Source: Phyllostachys edulis (taxonomy: Eukaryota > Streptophyta > Magnoliopsida > Poales > Poaceae). From it: a stretch of DNA of 64,000 nt. The stretch is taken from NCBI GenBank assembly GCA_036346405.1, contig CM070568.1, forward strand, positions 1,797,221 to 1,861,220. Direction: 5' to 3'. The notes under the pieces are model-generated. The model ran no database searches and had not been told where the DNA came from. It was given only the letters and a program-made list of their open reading frames with translations. Shown here piece after piece: positions 1-11,602 of the stretch (its first letter is position 1; every line of letters starts with the position of its first letter). The translations under genes and the position numbers were made by a program.

Positions 1-1170
1 GGATTATGAGTATTTTTCTTTCGATATCTCAACGATTAGTCTCTTCGTGTTCAACCTGATTGCACTCTTATTGTCCAATGTCCTGTATAGGGGTGCAAAA
101 AAAGTTGATAATTTCTGTCCGGTTGACTAACCGAAGGCTCGCGGAGCGAATACAGGATGGAGAAATGGGTATCTGATACTATCCATGTTCGACTCCGACT
201 CCGAGAAAAAATACAGAATATGATATAGGATAAGCGATATCCATCCATATCAGCTCCGATTACACCCTTATGTGTACATGTTTTTTCACTAAATGTGCAC
301 GCGTTTGAGTACCCAAATTTTATTCAGTGAGACGCCAGCCTTGGCGAGCGAGACTTTCGACGACATCTTCAACCATTTGAGCTACGCTCGACCCTCATGA
401 CGGCCATCAATTGATCAGTCAATCATGCATGTGCCCTAGCCTAACAGGCCTAGCAAGCTAAGCCACCCCCGCCTCGATCCTTATTTATAGGGCACGACTA
501 GCGTTCGGACGTTCGATCTAGACACTAGGATCGGACGTGTCGGATTCCCACCTCATGTTTCGTCATCATGTATACACTCGTGGAAGCGTCGACTTCAACC
601 TCACCCACATGAACATCACCTCCACCTTGATTTCCACTCCAACACCATCGAAGAATCGGGAACCCACCACCAAATCATCGATTTGCGCACTCCTCCATCG
701 CGTGTTATTGCTACTATTTCATACACTCTGGAGCCCCATTATGCAACAAAAAATCACAAGTACACAAACGAGTACAAAGCAAGCAAGAAAAATCCACTTG
801 TCTACAAACAACAATCCACAATACAGACGAAGCAACAACCACAATCTCTTATTGCAACCAAAAAAAAAGCTCAGTGCAACAAATCACACAATCACGGCAA
901 CAAAAACAACTGAGTACAATTTTTTTTGAGAAGTCGGACTTAAACACTGCATGCAACAAAATTAGAAAGGTGCTGCAACAAATTAGAGGTAGAGAAGGAA
1001 GATGTGGTTGTGGGGTATGCGTAAGAGGAAGAGGGTGTTGTCGATCGAGTGGGGAATGTTGCGGAGAAACCAGAGCATTGGAATGCTTTCATCACGCCCG
1101 TACAGCCACGGTTGGACGGTGGATGGGGCATCCGATGCGTTGAGAAGCACCGTACTCTGGGCTGTAGCAA
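1..1170. other. Intergenic region upstream of the LTP gene
   Basis: No convincing gene is seen. Positions about 88-270 look like a small hAT-type MITE: the left end begins TAGGGGTGCAAA and the right end is its imperfect inverse (ATTACACCCTTA). The flanking 8-mers do not match, so the call is weak. A TATA-like TTATTTATAG sits near 481-490 with no recognisable gene behind it. The rest is unique-looking sequence. Confidence 0.4.
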
Positions 1171-1176
1171 TATCCC

Positions 1177-1184
1177 TATTTATA
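1177..1184 (+). promoter_or_regulatory. TATA box of the LTP gene
   Basis: TATTTATA lies 148 bases upstream of the LTP start codon. With usual plant spacing of about 30 bases, transcription would start near 1210-1216, giving a 5' UTR of about 120 bases. Confidence 0.6.
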
Positions 1185-1331
1185 CCCTCGTACCCAGCTC
1201 CTTCCCTCCACACCACAACATACCGTGTAGACAGAATTGATAAGGCGCACACACTGATTTGATCGGTACGCGCGTACGTAGTGGATCTCCTAGCTAGCTA
1301 GCTAGCAAGCTTCACGTGGTACGAAGGAAGG

Positions 1332-1813
1332 ATGGCTCTTAACAAGTCGGCGATGGTGGCCGTGTTCCTGGCGGCGGCGGTGGTGCTGATGGCGGCGGAG
1401 GCGTCGGCGGCGATCACGTGCGGGCAGGTGGGGTCGAAGATGGCGCCGTGCATCTCGTACGTGACGGGGAAGGGCGCGCTGACCGCGAGCTGCTGCAACG
1501 GCGTGAGGGACCTCAGCAACGCGGCGCGCACGAGCGCGGACCGGCAGGCGGGGTGCCGGTGCCTCAAGAGCCTCGCCGGCAGCATCAAGTCGCTCAACCT
1601 CGGCGTCGTCGCCGGCGTCCCCGGCAAGTGCGGCGTCAGCGTCCCCTTCCCCATCAGCATGTCCACCGACTGCAACAAGTAAGCTACCTAGCTAGCTAAT
1701 TACTAGCAGTAGCAGTAATATATACTCTAATAATCTAGGTCTCATGCATGCATATACATCTGGAAATCTCTAATCGATTATTGATTTGCTCTCATGCATG
1801 CAGGGTCAGCTAG
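1332..1813 (+). CDS. Non-specific lipid transfer protein, type 1 (LTP1)
   Basis: Two exons: 1332-1678 and 1804-1813. The full-length protein is 118 residues. Residues 1-26 form a signal peptide ending EASA, leaving a mature chain of about 92 residues starting AITCGQV. The mature part has the eight-cysteine LTP pattern (C, C, CC, CxC, C, C) that makes four disulfides around a lipid-binding tunnel. Family knowledge: secreted wall/cuticle proteins that bind acyl lipids and often act in defence. Reading straight through gives a stop right after the lysine codon at 1680, but GTAAGC at 1679 and the acceptor CAG ending at 1803 give the usual plant LTP structure, with an intron a few codons before the stop and a C-terminus DCNKVS. 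The start has a good signal sequence directly behind it and a TATA box upstream. Confidence 0.93.
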
Positions 1814-1870
1814 ACCAGTCGATCCTACCCTACATATACACGCGACGGATCGAGCTACAAAAATTAATGG

Positions 1871-1876
1871 AATAAA
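1871..1876 (+). terminator. Poly(A) signal of the LTP gene
   Basis: AATAAA occurs 58 bases after the spliced stop codon, a suitable place for the near-upstream polyadenylation element. Confidence 0.5.
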
Positions 1877-1879
1877 AGC

Positions 1880-4195
1880 TCCAAATTGCACACTGATCTG
1901 TACACGTGCATATTTATTTATGCTAGCTTAACTTTCAATCCGATCGATATACTCATGCGTGTCAGCATGTGTGTGGACTGCAACTTTTAATTACTGTCTA
2001 ATTGTTCGGTGTCCGACCTACTTTTTCAGGCACCCATCAATAAACATTTGCTTATTTCTGTAGGCGTGCGGTGCATCGTTGCTATACACAGTACATGAAT
2101 ATATATGTACGTTGGTGCATGCCTGCTACTAGCTACCACGCTAAATGTATCGAGCTTCACGTTTCGCATATACATTCTCCTCGCACCTATCTAAAGCTCT
2201 ATCGACCAGTCCTTTGAACCGGACCCAAAATGGGCTGCACTTATTTTCTCGCAAAATTGCACCTGTAAATTCTCGGATTCAGAGTTTTTTTATTTACGAG
2301 ATATTATATTTAGTTACATGCATCAATCAATTCACTAAAAAGGTTAAGCTGTGGAAGGAAGGCCGTGGACAGTACACTATGATTATCGATGATTTGCCAT
2401 TAAGTTGATGTCTCTCACTGACATATAGATCCTCGGGGTCACATGTCAGTGAGATATGGAATGACAAATTATCAGTTGCATATTAACTGCTATGGCAAAT
2501 TATCAAATCCTCTTATGATTAATGGTACACTTGTTTTGGTGTTAACAAGAGAGAAAGAGATGACTAGCTGGGCCAACTATATATGGACTCCACAGTTGGC
2601 CCATCTTTCCCAACCTTAGCATCTCCCAAGCTGCTGGAGGAATTCAATTTCCTTCATCGAAACTTGTATTTTGAAATGGAATGAACCTGAAGAATCTCGA
2701 CGCATATACGCTTTCACTTCGACTACAATGCGAAATGTATTTTAATCATGATTCCAACGTCCCCATGCCAGAGTCAGGACTCCAGATCGAGTCCGAAACG
2801 GACCTCACATCTAGCCACATACGTGCTTGTCCGCCGCTCCATACATACAATTTTGTCTCAATTTCAACTTCCAATTGCTCCGTGCATATGTACAACCATC
2901 CGAAAATTGGATTTATCGGACTCCGGGTAAAATTTCGTACCGTCGATAAAAATCGGTTTCGCGTCATTTTTGCCAAATGTTAAAGAGATTTGTAACCAAA
3001 TGAAAGACCATATGTCCAGTGGTAACATTCCTAGCATTTAAGAAGGCGGGTCTTAGGTTCAAACCCTCGAAACTTCATGTGTAAAAGATTAAAACCGGTT
3101 TTTCTACTATTACCCATTTAGGAGGACCCATACTAAGTTACTAGCCTCCTTCCACCGCAAAAGTAGGTCACCCTGAGTGCATACCAGGCAGACATTTTTT
3201 TTACTTTTGTCCTTCCATATGTAAAAAATAAAAAAATCTAGATTGGCCACACGAAATCTAAATCTGTATAACTGGATTTCAGAAAACAAAATTTTTATAA
3301 TTCAGAACCATGCATGTCTAATGTTGAAAACAGCTCATATTGGCTTTATGATCCCCTGCAGTAGAAAGTAGAAACCCGGCCGCGTGCACACGCATCTACG
3401 GGCCCCATCATAGAAAATGACCGAGTTTACAGAAAGGCCACCTCGGAGTGATGTAATTAGACCTTTTATTCTGTCTACTGAAATCGAAGGTGGCTTCTGC
3501 TTTTACCTACCGAAGGGTGACTGATGCGATTAGATAGCTTCAACTCTAGCATTACTCTTGGATCCACTCCTATGAGTAGTTTAAGGAGGTGTTTGATTAG
3601 AAAGTTAGCTCCAGCTCCAGAAATGATAACGATCTTTGTAAAAAGACTGCACTACCCTTGTTTTGCGATTTTTAATATTCTTTTGTATTGTTTAACTTAT
3701 AATAGTTTAATAAGGTGATTTCAGTCATGCTGTGTTTTTATTTTTACAATTTTTTGGCCATGTTGTGCATTACTAATTTCAATTCAAGAAAACAATTTCT
3801 ACTTCGCTGTCAGTACAAATTGAGTCGATTATTTCATGGATTGCACGGGTTACCCACTTGTACTGTTGATTGATTTGTACAACAATTAGATCAACTGGAG
3901 ATCTGAAATCTCATACAATAGATTCTTGCATTGCAAGTTTACACCGCGATGTAAAAACTGCAACTAATCTGACACTTCACCAAGTTCATCATGTAGGAGA
4001 AAGAAAAAAATGAAACACTCACAATGCAAAAACTGCAACTAATTTTTACATATGCTGTTGACTGGATTTCCATCATTGAACATCCCAGGTTTGCCCACAC
4101 ATTCCCTCTAACCATCATTGATCATTCCAGGCTTACTACTCAAACAAATTTCTCAGTCCTTTTCTGAATAATTACACACAAGAAGAGGCAATAGC
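1880..4195. other. Intergenic region with a possible SINE
   Basis: No gene is supported; the ORFs at 2145-2408 and 2681-2983 have no recognisable motifs. A MITE-like segment with short inverted repeats around TGACATGT lies near 2405-2460. A tRNA-like SINE candidate lies at about 3007-3190 (separate entry). At 3580-3640 there is a transposon-end-like sequence with repeated AGCTCCAGCTCC words, similar to the one near 7950-8040. Confidence 0.4.
3007..3190 (+). repeat. Possible tRNA-derived SINE
   Basis: A box-A-like TGTCCAGTGG near 3014 is followed about 35 bases later by a box-B-like GGTTCAAACCC near 3057, the internal RNA polymerase III promoter layout of tRNA-derived SINEs. No target-site duplication was identified, so ends are approximate. 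It does not fold as a functional tRNA by eye. Confidence 0.35.
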
Positions 4196-7100
4196 CACTA
4201 CTACAGAAATGCTAATACTGGACGCCTGATCACAGACGGTTCATCGAAACCGTCTGTATTAAACACAATCTCAGACGGTTTTTGTTTACCCACCGTCTGT
4301 GTTATTTTGTGGCCGAAAAACCGTCTGTGAAGAGGTCATATCACAGATGGTTCATGTTTAAAACCGTGGCTCGGTCCCGGCCTGTAACATCTCAAATTTC
4401 CTGAGTTTTTGAAAGTTTTGAAAACTTTAAAAAGTAACCATTTGATTTTATTAATTTGTCTGCTTCATCTATAGTTTAGGTGTACGGTTTTGATTACACC
4501 AATGTTGCAACTGTGTGCACTAGCTACTAATATAGGGGATAGTGCGGTTATACACAAAGGGTCCTGGATCCGGAGATCCGGGGTCCCGACAGAGGTGGTA
4601 TCAGAGCTGTGTCGACTGTAGGGCGTAACCATAGTTAGCATGGTCGTTTAGTCAAGACTTCAAAATTTTATTTTCTAAAGCAAACCAACAATTAACTTGA
4701 ATAGTATTTTTCTCTCATCTTACTCTATTCTTCCTCATCTTATGCTAATCTCCCCTTATTTCGTTCTCAAGGTCTGACTTCTTATCTTTTCCGAACTTTG
4801 TTTCTGAATATAAAGTGACATTCTTATCTCGATAATCTCTATAGGATCGAGCTTTGCTTAAAGTCGCCCACCCAAATAACATAGATTAGTAGTGCTGTTA
4901 AAAGTTTCCCTGTCTCAGTTTCAGTATCGTTTAGTCCGATAGATAGGGTCTTTGGCTTGAGTTTTGTTGCCTCTTTTAGCTTTCCGGCTATTGTTCGTTG
5001 GGTTAAACCCACTTTCTCCAATTAGGTTGTCCCATCTTTCTCCCCTTTTCTTGCTCATCTTTGTGCTTTTCCCTCTTTCCTATCGTGCTTTCTTCCTCTC
5101 GTCTATTAAACCGGAGGAGATCTGTGCAGATGGTTCAGACCCGTAACTCGACAAGTCAGGATGAACCAGTGGACCCTGTTACGCCACCAACCAACAGTCA
5201 AAGAACATCAATCCTGCCGCCGGAGTTACCTGTTTCAACTGTCACCAATTGGGTCACTACGCCAACAATTGCTCACGACATCCCCCATGAAAGCAAGCCC
5301 CTGCGCCAATTCCATTCAACTTGGGAGCTACACCAGCCAGAATCACTACACCAGGAACAGGCCAAGGAACAACGCAGACTCCAAGTCAAGCCACCAGGAC
5401 TCCACCTCCTTCTGCAAGAGGACAAGTGAATCATGTCACCGCAGTACCAGCTCTCATTCTTGATAAGTGCTAAGTCAGTACGGCTTCAGTTCCAGTTTTG
5501 TTTTGCTCAAGAGGAGAAGTTGCTTGGAAGAGAGAGCCAAGTCCGAGTCCCCGAACCTATTCTTTAGTCAACCCGAATCTCGAGGTCGAGATTCCCTTTA
5601 AGGGGTGTAGGTTTGTAACATCCCAAATTTCCTGAGTTTTTGAAAGTTTTGAAAACTTTAAAAAGTAACCATTTGATTTTATTAATTTGTCTGCTTCATC
5701 TATAGTTTAGGTGTACGGTTTTGATTACACCAATGTTGCAACTGTGTGCACTAGCTACTGATCCAGGGAATAGTGCGGTTATACACAGAGGGTCCGGGGT
5801 CCCTACACGGCCTAGGAGGTCTGCTACGCCTGCGCGCCTCCAGTGGCCGGCACCACCCTGGCCCGGCTTCTGATCCGACTCACCGCTCCCTAGGCCCGGC
5901 TCAGGCCGCCTCTCATGGCGCTGCCCTAGGCCGCCCTCAAGTTGGCCCGGAGCGCCGCCCCTCTTGCCCTTACTGAGATTTTGGTTTTTAGCACCTTGGG
6001 TTCACAATTTATTTTCTGATGTGGTTTTGATTCAACTGATGCATGTGCAAAGGAGATGGGTGAAGGTGGCAATGGTGTTCGGTTCCTATAGAGGTGTTTA
6101 AGGTATGCTAAACTCCTTAATCCCCCTCATTCCTTGCTCTGTGATGTTAATGCTGAGAGCTACTTTGCTACTGTGGGATGATCAAACTACTAATATGCCT
6201 GGGGGGTTCGGTCTTGACCAAGAAGAGGGGAGTGGCTACAGCCGTGGGTTACCTTTTTGTCGATTTCGATCTGGAAAAGGCACGATGGTGTTTTGATGAC
6301 GACGGTCCCCTTGTTGTCGGTTGTGGTTGAACGTCGCCGTCGGTGTCAGGTTGAAGCCGGTCGTAGCTGCCATCCTTGCTTCCTCCTGCCTCCTTTACTT
6401 CCTCTACTCTTCTTCTACCGCCGGCTGCTTGTGGTGATCTTGGCTTGGGTTGCTTCCTTGTGAGGAGGAAGGGGAGGCCTTGGCTGGCTGGTGAAGAGAT
6501 GGGGGTGAGGTGCTGTGACAGAGGGGATGAATCTTTGAGGCTTGGCCGAGGGTGCCTTTTGATGGCATAGGATTGGCATCCGGCTGGCCATCCTGTGTTT
6601 GATATTTTTGGGGGAGTTGGTTCTTATCCCCTTTGGCCCTGTGCGCTACTGTTGATTTGTGATATGCTGATGGACCTCCGGTCCAAAGGATGCTTTTACT
6701 ATTGTGGACTTACGGATTTTTGGTCCAAAGGTGGGCTTTGGGTCGGTTTTCGGACATTGGCTGAGGTAGGTCTGTAAAATGTGGGTATCGGTTCTAATAT
6801 TGCCGGGTGATGAGGCCCACAAAAGGTGAAATGGTGCCACTACCTTAGGGTGGTCGGCAAGCCTCATTGACCTTCGCAATGAATCTGACGACAATTCTCT
6901 TCTCCCAATCCTTACTTTAATAACACTAGGCTTGCTCCTATCTAATGGTACTGGTGGAGAGTGGTATGCGTGTAGGTTTCGGATGACTAAGACAACCCGA
7001 AGGTTTGATGGGCTAGCGGTCAATAGATAAAGATACAAGGAGGGCTCGGCGATAAGCATGCAACACTTTTCTTTTCTTTTATTTATTTTGTTATTTACTC
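4196..7100. mobile_element. CACTA (En/Spm) element, left end and partial body
   Basis: The left terminus starts CACTACTACAGAAATGC. It is followed by a subterminal array of the ACAGACGGTT motif in both orientations (4230-4370), typical of transposase-binding repeats. An LTR element interrupts it at 4383-5807. Beyond the insertion, 6040-6200 resembles the non-coding internal sequence near 62620-62960, supporting a common family. No right terminus is seen before about 7.1 kb, so the right boundary is a guess. There is no intact transposase. Confidence 0.6.
4383..5807 (+). mobile_element. Miniature non-autonomous gypsy-type LTR retrotransposon
   Basis: The 5' LTR (4383-4591) and 3' LTR (5614-5807) are near identical, start TGTAACATC and end in CA. 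The element is flanked by a perfect 5-bp duplication CGGCC (4378-4382 and 5808-5812). A primer-binding site matching initiator tRNA-Met, TGGTATCAGAGC, lies at 4596-4607 just inside the 5' LTR, and a purine-rich tract precedes the 3' LTR. The interior of about 1 kb has no pol. It keeps a gag zinc-knuckle remnant near 5232-5280 (CFNCHQLGHYANNC, CX2CX4HX4C). It is TRIM-sized (1425 bp) but gag-derived, so it must depend on an autonomous partner for transposition. Confidence 0.88.
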
Positions 7101-8460
7101 AAAGTTGTAACTTATATCGTGATCTAATGTAACCAAATTTTGTAATTAATTCAGAGATGTAATATTTTACTTTTGCTTACAATGAAGTTTTGTATGTTGA
7201 TTCGATGCAATGGATTATTGTAATTTATTTGAGAATGTAACTGTGTTGCATTACTACTTTTAAATTCATCCTATAAATTTTGGAGATGGATTCTGGTACT
7301 ACTTTTATGAGTAATGAAATCTTGGAATTTCCTGCAAGTTATAATGTTGATAAATTATTCTTGTAGCAAAATTTTACATTGTAAATTCTATTGTTGAATT
7401 TTGATAGCATCCTCTTATGTGATTTTGCGCGGCGATGCGTTCAAAGTCAATTGCGATTATTATTTGTTTTGGTTTAGAAAATTTTAATTTACGGCTAATT
7501 ACAATTTAACGACGTTTAGATTAGTTTAATTTTCTCGGGTTCTCACAGCTGTCATGGTCGCCACAGAGATCACCGTCATTGCCGCATGGTCTCCGTCGGA
7601 TAGAGGACGATGAAGCCGTGAGGGAAGAGGTCGAGGAGGGACGAAGCTGGAAGGAAGACACCGGGTAGAGGACGAGGACGGGGGAGGGGGGAGGAAGCCG
7701 CCGCAGCCCTCTAGGGTTCTGTGGACTGTGGCGATTTGGGAATCGGGAGAAAAAGTGAAACAAGTGCGAGGGGATCGGGTGCCGGGTACGAAAGCCGAAG
7801 GAGGTAATGCAGTGGTATATTGCGGGTAATTATCCCCAACTTCTAGTGATATTTTGCTTTGTTGGTCCGCGGCTCCCCACTTGGAGCAACATTCCACCTA
7901 CTCTCGAAATTTGCATTGCGGGTTGCTCCGCTCTAGGTTACTCTAACTCCGAAAACTTTTATGGAGCTACCCTTTTTGTCACAGCTCTAGCCACTCCAAC
8001 TATGAAGCTAGGAGTAAGAGCCATACCAAACAGTCCTAACTAGCTAATGCGTCAAGGGAGGAATAGAATAGACGAGAGGAATGGAACAAGCTAGGAATAA
8101 AGTAGCTCCAACCGCTTCCTTTCTTGGACGCATGTCTCGGCAAAGAACTAAAGAAACTAGCTCTGATCCTGTTTCTGTCTAATTAATTTTCAGAGATATA
8201 TAGTGCGTGTTAGCGTTGCTGTTACCTGTTCCAAATCAGTGAGGTTGGCGTCCGTGTTCTGCCTGTTGGACCGTGCGTGAAAAGAACAGCACAGCTAGCT
8301 GCACAGAGCACTAATTATGAAACCGCTGTCTGTTTGCGAGGCAGATACATACATATTGCAGCAGACATAGATGCAGCGCTTTCACTTTCACTTTCACTTT
8401 GTCTCGGTTTGTTGTGATCTCATAGACGAATACACAAGTAATCAATCATACGCGTGAGGC
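7101..8460. other. Intergenic region upstream of the RING-H2 gene
   Basis: AT-rich, with no supported gene from 7100 to 7520. The GC-rich stretch 7540-7790 gives only low-complexity ORFs. The segment 7900-8040 reads like a transposon terminus (repeated GGAGC/GCTCC words, ending near ACCAAACAGTCC), distantly resembling the inverse of 3580-3640. No target-site duplication was found. Confidence 0.35.
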
Positions 8461-8589
8461 AAAAGCTACCTGACCTGACTCCTCCGATCCGATCCGATCC
8501 TTAGCTAGCTAGTTAGGTTGTACAGGCCGGGCGCAGCTAGCCGCAGACGAACAAGAGCTAGCCGGTGCAGGATAGAAAAAGCACCCACC

Positions 8590-9180
8590 ATGCGACGACT
8601 ACTCGGCGACAGAGCCAGCCACGTCGATCAGGCACCGCCGCTGGTCACGCCAGCATCGGCCGCCGCGGCAGGTGCAGTTGCAGGTGGGGACCAGGTAAGC
8701 AACGCCAGCTTCGACGCCAACATGGTAATCATCCTCGCCGCGCTGCTCTGCGTCCTCATCTGCGCCCTCGGCCTCAACTCCGTCATCCGCTGCGCCCTCC
8801 ACTGCGCCCGCAGGCTCGCGCCACCTTCAGGCGCCACCACGGCCACCACCACCACGAGGCCCGCGCCGTCAGTCACCGCGGGACTGAAGAAGCAGGCGCT
8901 AAGGAGGATACCGGTGGAGGTGTACGGGCCCAAGGCCGGCGTCCCGGCCACGGAGTGCGCCATCTGCCTCGGCGATTTCGCCGACGGCGAGAAGGTCCGC
9001 GTGCTCCCCAGGTGCCACCACGGCTTCCACGTCCGCTGCATCGACATGTGGCTCGCCACGCACTCGTCCTGCCCCACGTGCCGGGACTCGCTTCTCGAGG
9101 AGGGCGTAGCCGCCGCGGCAACGACGGCCGCCCAAGGGAGACAGCGCGCCGCCGGCCAATATAATGCTGCTGGTTTATAA
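8590..9180 (+). CDS. ATL-family RING-H2 E3 ubiquitin ligase
   Basis: Intronless ORF of 196 residues. A hydrophobic segment at residues 45-67 is a likely single membrane anchor. Residues about 99-113 ([16 protein letters not shown]) are a variant of the GLD motif that marks the ATL family. The RING-H2 finger is complete: C123, C126, C142, H144, H147, C150, C161, C164, with the E2-contacting tryptophan W154. Family knowledge: ATLs are membrane-anchored E3 ligases, often rapidly induced in defence or hormone responses. An upstream in-frame ATG (8518) would add 24 basic residues. I chose 8590 because of its CACCATGCG context and because ATLs normally begin a short way before the membrane segment. 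The C-terminal tail after the RING is short and alanine-rich. Confidence 0.9.
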   Translation: MRRLLGDRASHVDQAPPLVTPASAAAAGAVAGGDQVSNASFDANMVIILAALLCVLICALGLNSVIRCALHCARRLAPPSGATTATTTTRPAPSVTAGLKKQALRRIPVEVYGPKAGVPATECAICLGDFADGEKVRVLPRCHHGFHVRCIDMWLATHSSCPTCRDSLLEEGVAAAATTAAQGRQRAAGQYNAAGL

Positions 9181-10184
9181 TTTCCTCTAGTGCAGGGTCT
9201 AAACCGCAAAGTTACAGGGCTGGTTTTCTACTGTCGGTGTGATTTTGGTTTTCATATGGGTGATACCTGTAAATTGGGGTGGATATTTTGTGCTAATTCA
9301 AGGGGCTAGGTGCAATGCTTTCAGTGTCATTGTCACACTGATGATCTGTTGAGGTGTTTGGATGAGTTCCTTCCTCCTTGTGTTGGACCTGGAGCGTATG
9401 AGATTGAGATCTTTTCCAGACTTTCCCCAATGGACATGTCCTTTTTCTCAGATGGTGTTGTCAAGCATCTTACATCTCACCTTTTCTAAAGGGTTGGCAA
9501 CTAGTAGTAGCTTAATTGAAAAGAAGGCCAAGGAACTAAGATTAATCCAAGATCATGTCTTACTATCTCCGTTGCTATCCAAAGCTTTTTTTCTACTCCC
9601 GGGAGTAGTTACTTCCTATTCCGTATCTCTCTCTCCCTCTCTGGTTAGATGAGTAGTATCTATTCCGTTGGCAGCATATATACGTCCTAACTTTTCCTTG
9701 TATCCGATCGAAAGTCGTAAGGGAATTCGTTGCCATGTCAGGTTGCTCTCATAGAAATTCCGGTGTCATTTTCCCAGTTCATCTGCGAGCTCCAAAGACA
9801 ACCTGTGTGCCTTTGAGCAATGAATGGATACTCGAACAGATTCCTACCTCCACTGTTATCTTGTTGAGTTTTGTATAGGCACCTCTAACCTACTATTCGG
9901 TTTTGGTAATTATCAGGAGCCTGATTTTTTAAAAAAGTAAGTAAAATCTTCTGGTGATTAGATGTGTTTTGAGATTAGTGTGCTTTTCAGCCATTTGGTG
10001 TAAATCTGATGGGAGAAGATTAAACTTATCTCTAACAATAAAATCTGGTGCCTGATGGATAGGCAACCCTTAATCCATTTAGTCTTTGGCCATGATATAC
10101 TATGGGTAATACCTGTATTTTGTTTATGTGCCACTATGGGTCTAGTGAGCAATGAAACAAAGCAATATTACGATGCATTCTAAA
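9181..10184. other. Intergenic region between the RING-H2 and CHIL genes
   Basis: 3' flank of the RING-H2 gene followed by unique-looking sequence. No coding region, RNA gene or clear transposon was recognised. Confidence 0.4.
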
Positions 10185-10309
10185 TAGTTGAAAAAACTTA
10201 TTTGCAGTACACGAGAGGAGACCGATTAAGCATGAGTAGTGCGATTCAAGTAGTTGAAAAATCTTATTTGCAGTACACCAGAGGCGACCAATTAAGCATG
10301 AGTTGTGAC
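10185..10309. repeat. 66-bp imperfect tandem duplication beside the CHIL stop codon
   Basis: Two copies (10185-10250 and 10251-about 10309) of a unit starting TAGTTGAAAA, with a handful of substitutions. It lies directly after the last coding exon of the minus-strand CHIL gene, so it falls in that gene's 3' UTR or flank. Confidence 0.8.
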
Positions 10310-10318
10310 ACTTGTTTA

Positions 10319-11602
10319 TCATGGAGAGAGCAGTGCTGCGAAATGATCTGCCAGGCTCTTAACAGTCGCTGGAGAAACTGCGGATGCCCCGCCCAGGTAC
10401 CATTTCTGAATCATCTCTGCCACGTTCGTGTTCTCCACAGTCGTCTTCGCTTCATCCTTGCCTTCTGTCGCAAATGATATCTGCGCATGTCGATTTGGTC
10501 ACTAACTCACTATCAGTAGCAAGATTTTTCCCTTAATTGATTAAACCCTCAACTCATATATATATATATATATATACCATGTTCATTCAACATACCTCTG
10601 CAACCCCAGGAGTCGTTGGGAAGTGGAAGGTGACCACGGAGTTGGGCTTGAAATACTTGGACTGAAAGAAGTCAGTGACCTTCTCGAGAGCCTCTTCCTC
10701 GTCGTCGTCGTACTTGTCGGCAGAGACCAGCCGATCCCTGACAGAGCTCTCCAGCTGCACACCGTATTGCGATCCTTTAATCTCCTTGATCACCACGATC
10801 CTGAAGAGTTTCTCCACAGGAGCTACGTGCAGAACATCATAGAGTATTAGTGGCGTATACAAAAGTACAGTATTGCTGTTGTTGAGCGCCTGAACTAGTA
10901 TCTAATCACTGAACCTTTTTTATGGAAAAAGCGTTCCTAAACTAAATCCTTCTTGTTCATTCTGAAGTGTAAACTATTTGTGCACCGAGTGATGGTATCA
11001 TATTATTTACCAGAAACAAGGGCTTGAAAGAAAGCATCATCCTCTACTAGTTCCACTGCCTTCTTGCCCTTCCAATCCTCCAAATGCTCAAGTACATTGT
11101 CTTTCTCGAGATATAACCCGATGGCGTTGTATTTGATCTGAAGGAAGTGAATCTCAATGTCTGTAATGCCTGCGCAAGAATCAATTGTTTCGAAACAGCA
11201 ACGTAGATTAATAGAGATTGATTTGCACCTGGTTCGGAAAAGCACTGGGGGTACTTTGTTTGTTGTAGCTAGCTAGAAGAACTCACCGTGGCCAACGAGT
11301 GAGAGAGGCTTAGCGACGGTGATCTCCGGCAGGAATGGGATGCCTTCCACCTCCACAGTGACCGCCGTCTCTGAGCCCACTACACTTGCAACAAGCAAAC
11401 TTAAAAGTTGGAATCGTTTACTCCTATCTCGGTAAGCTAGCTAGTAGCAAAAAAAATTTCTTTTTTGTTTGCCATTCATGAGATCACTGCCTTTTGCATG
11501 CTTAATTTCTTTGAAAGAAGAAAAGAAAAATTAAGGGAACAATAAAAAATTCCTTCAAAAAAGAAAGAAAGAAAGATAGGGAACAATCAAATTCAACTTA
11601 CT
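10319..11602 (-). CDS. Chalcone isomerase-like protein (CHIL, type IV CHI fold)
   Basis: Five coding exons on the minus strand: 11602 (one base), 11379-11287, 11169-11011, 10822-10596 and 10480-10319. All introns are GT-AG and all phases agree, giving 213 residues. Recognisable blocks are [54 protein letters not shown] and the C-terminal [14 protein letters not shown]. These match CHIL rather than catalytic chalcone isomerase. Family knowledge: CHIL proteins do not isomerise chalcone but bind chalcone synthase and improve naringenin chalcone output in flavonoid synthesis. The start codon is unusual: A is the last base of exon 1 (11602) and TG the first two of exon 2 (11379-11378), separated by a 222-bp intron. 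Exon 4 read without splicing would end two codons later at a stop, so intron 4 must be removed for a full protein. Confidence 0.9.
10557..10577. repeat. (TA)n microsatellite in CHIL intron 4
   Basis: About ten TA dinucleotides lie within the last intron of the CHIL gene; likely length-variable. Confidence 0.8.

Noticed and set aside
537..929. 130-codon ORF on the plus strand
   Set aside because: Low-complexity Asn/Thr/Lys-rich translation, no motif, competing overlapping frames; treated as chance.
1332..1682. LTP gene ending at 1682 without splicing
   Set aside because: GTAAGC overlaps that stop, and a downstream acceptor restores the usual LTP ending; the unspliced form would differ by only the last two residues.
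4230..4370. CRISPR-like spaced repeats (ACAGACGGTT arrays, also near 48.8-49.1 and 57.6-57.9 kb)
   Set aside because: The motifs are short, in both orientations and irregularly spaced, as in CACTA subterminal transposase-binding sites; the genome is a plant.
3560..8040. A single 4.4-kb transposon with ends near 3580 and 8040
   Set aside because: The ends share GCTCC/GGAGC words, but no clear terminal repeat or 8-bp duplication could be found.
10587..10862. CHIL exon 4 as the end of the gene (stop after VC)
   Set aside because: GTATGT at 10595 is a good donor, and exon 5 (10480-10319) supplies the conserved WYLGG C-terminus in phase.
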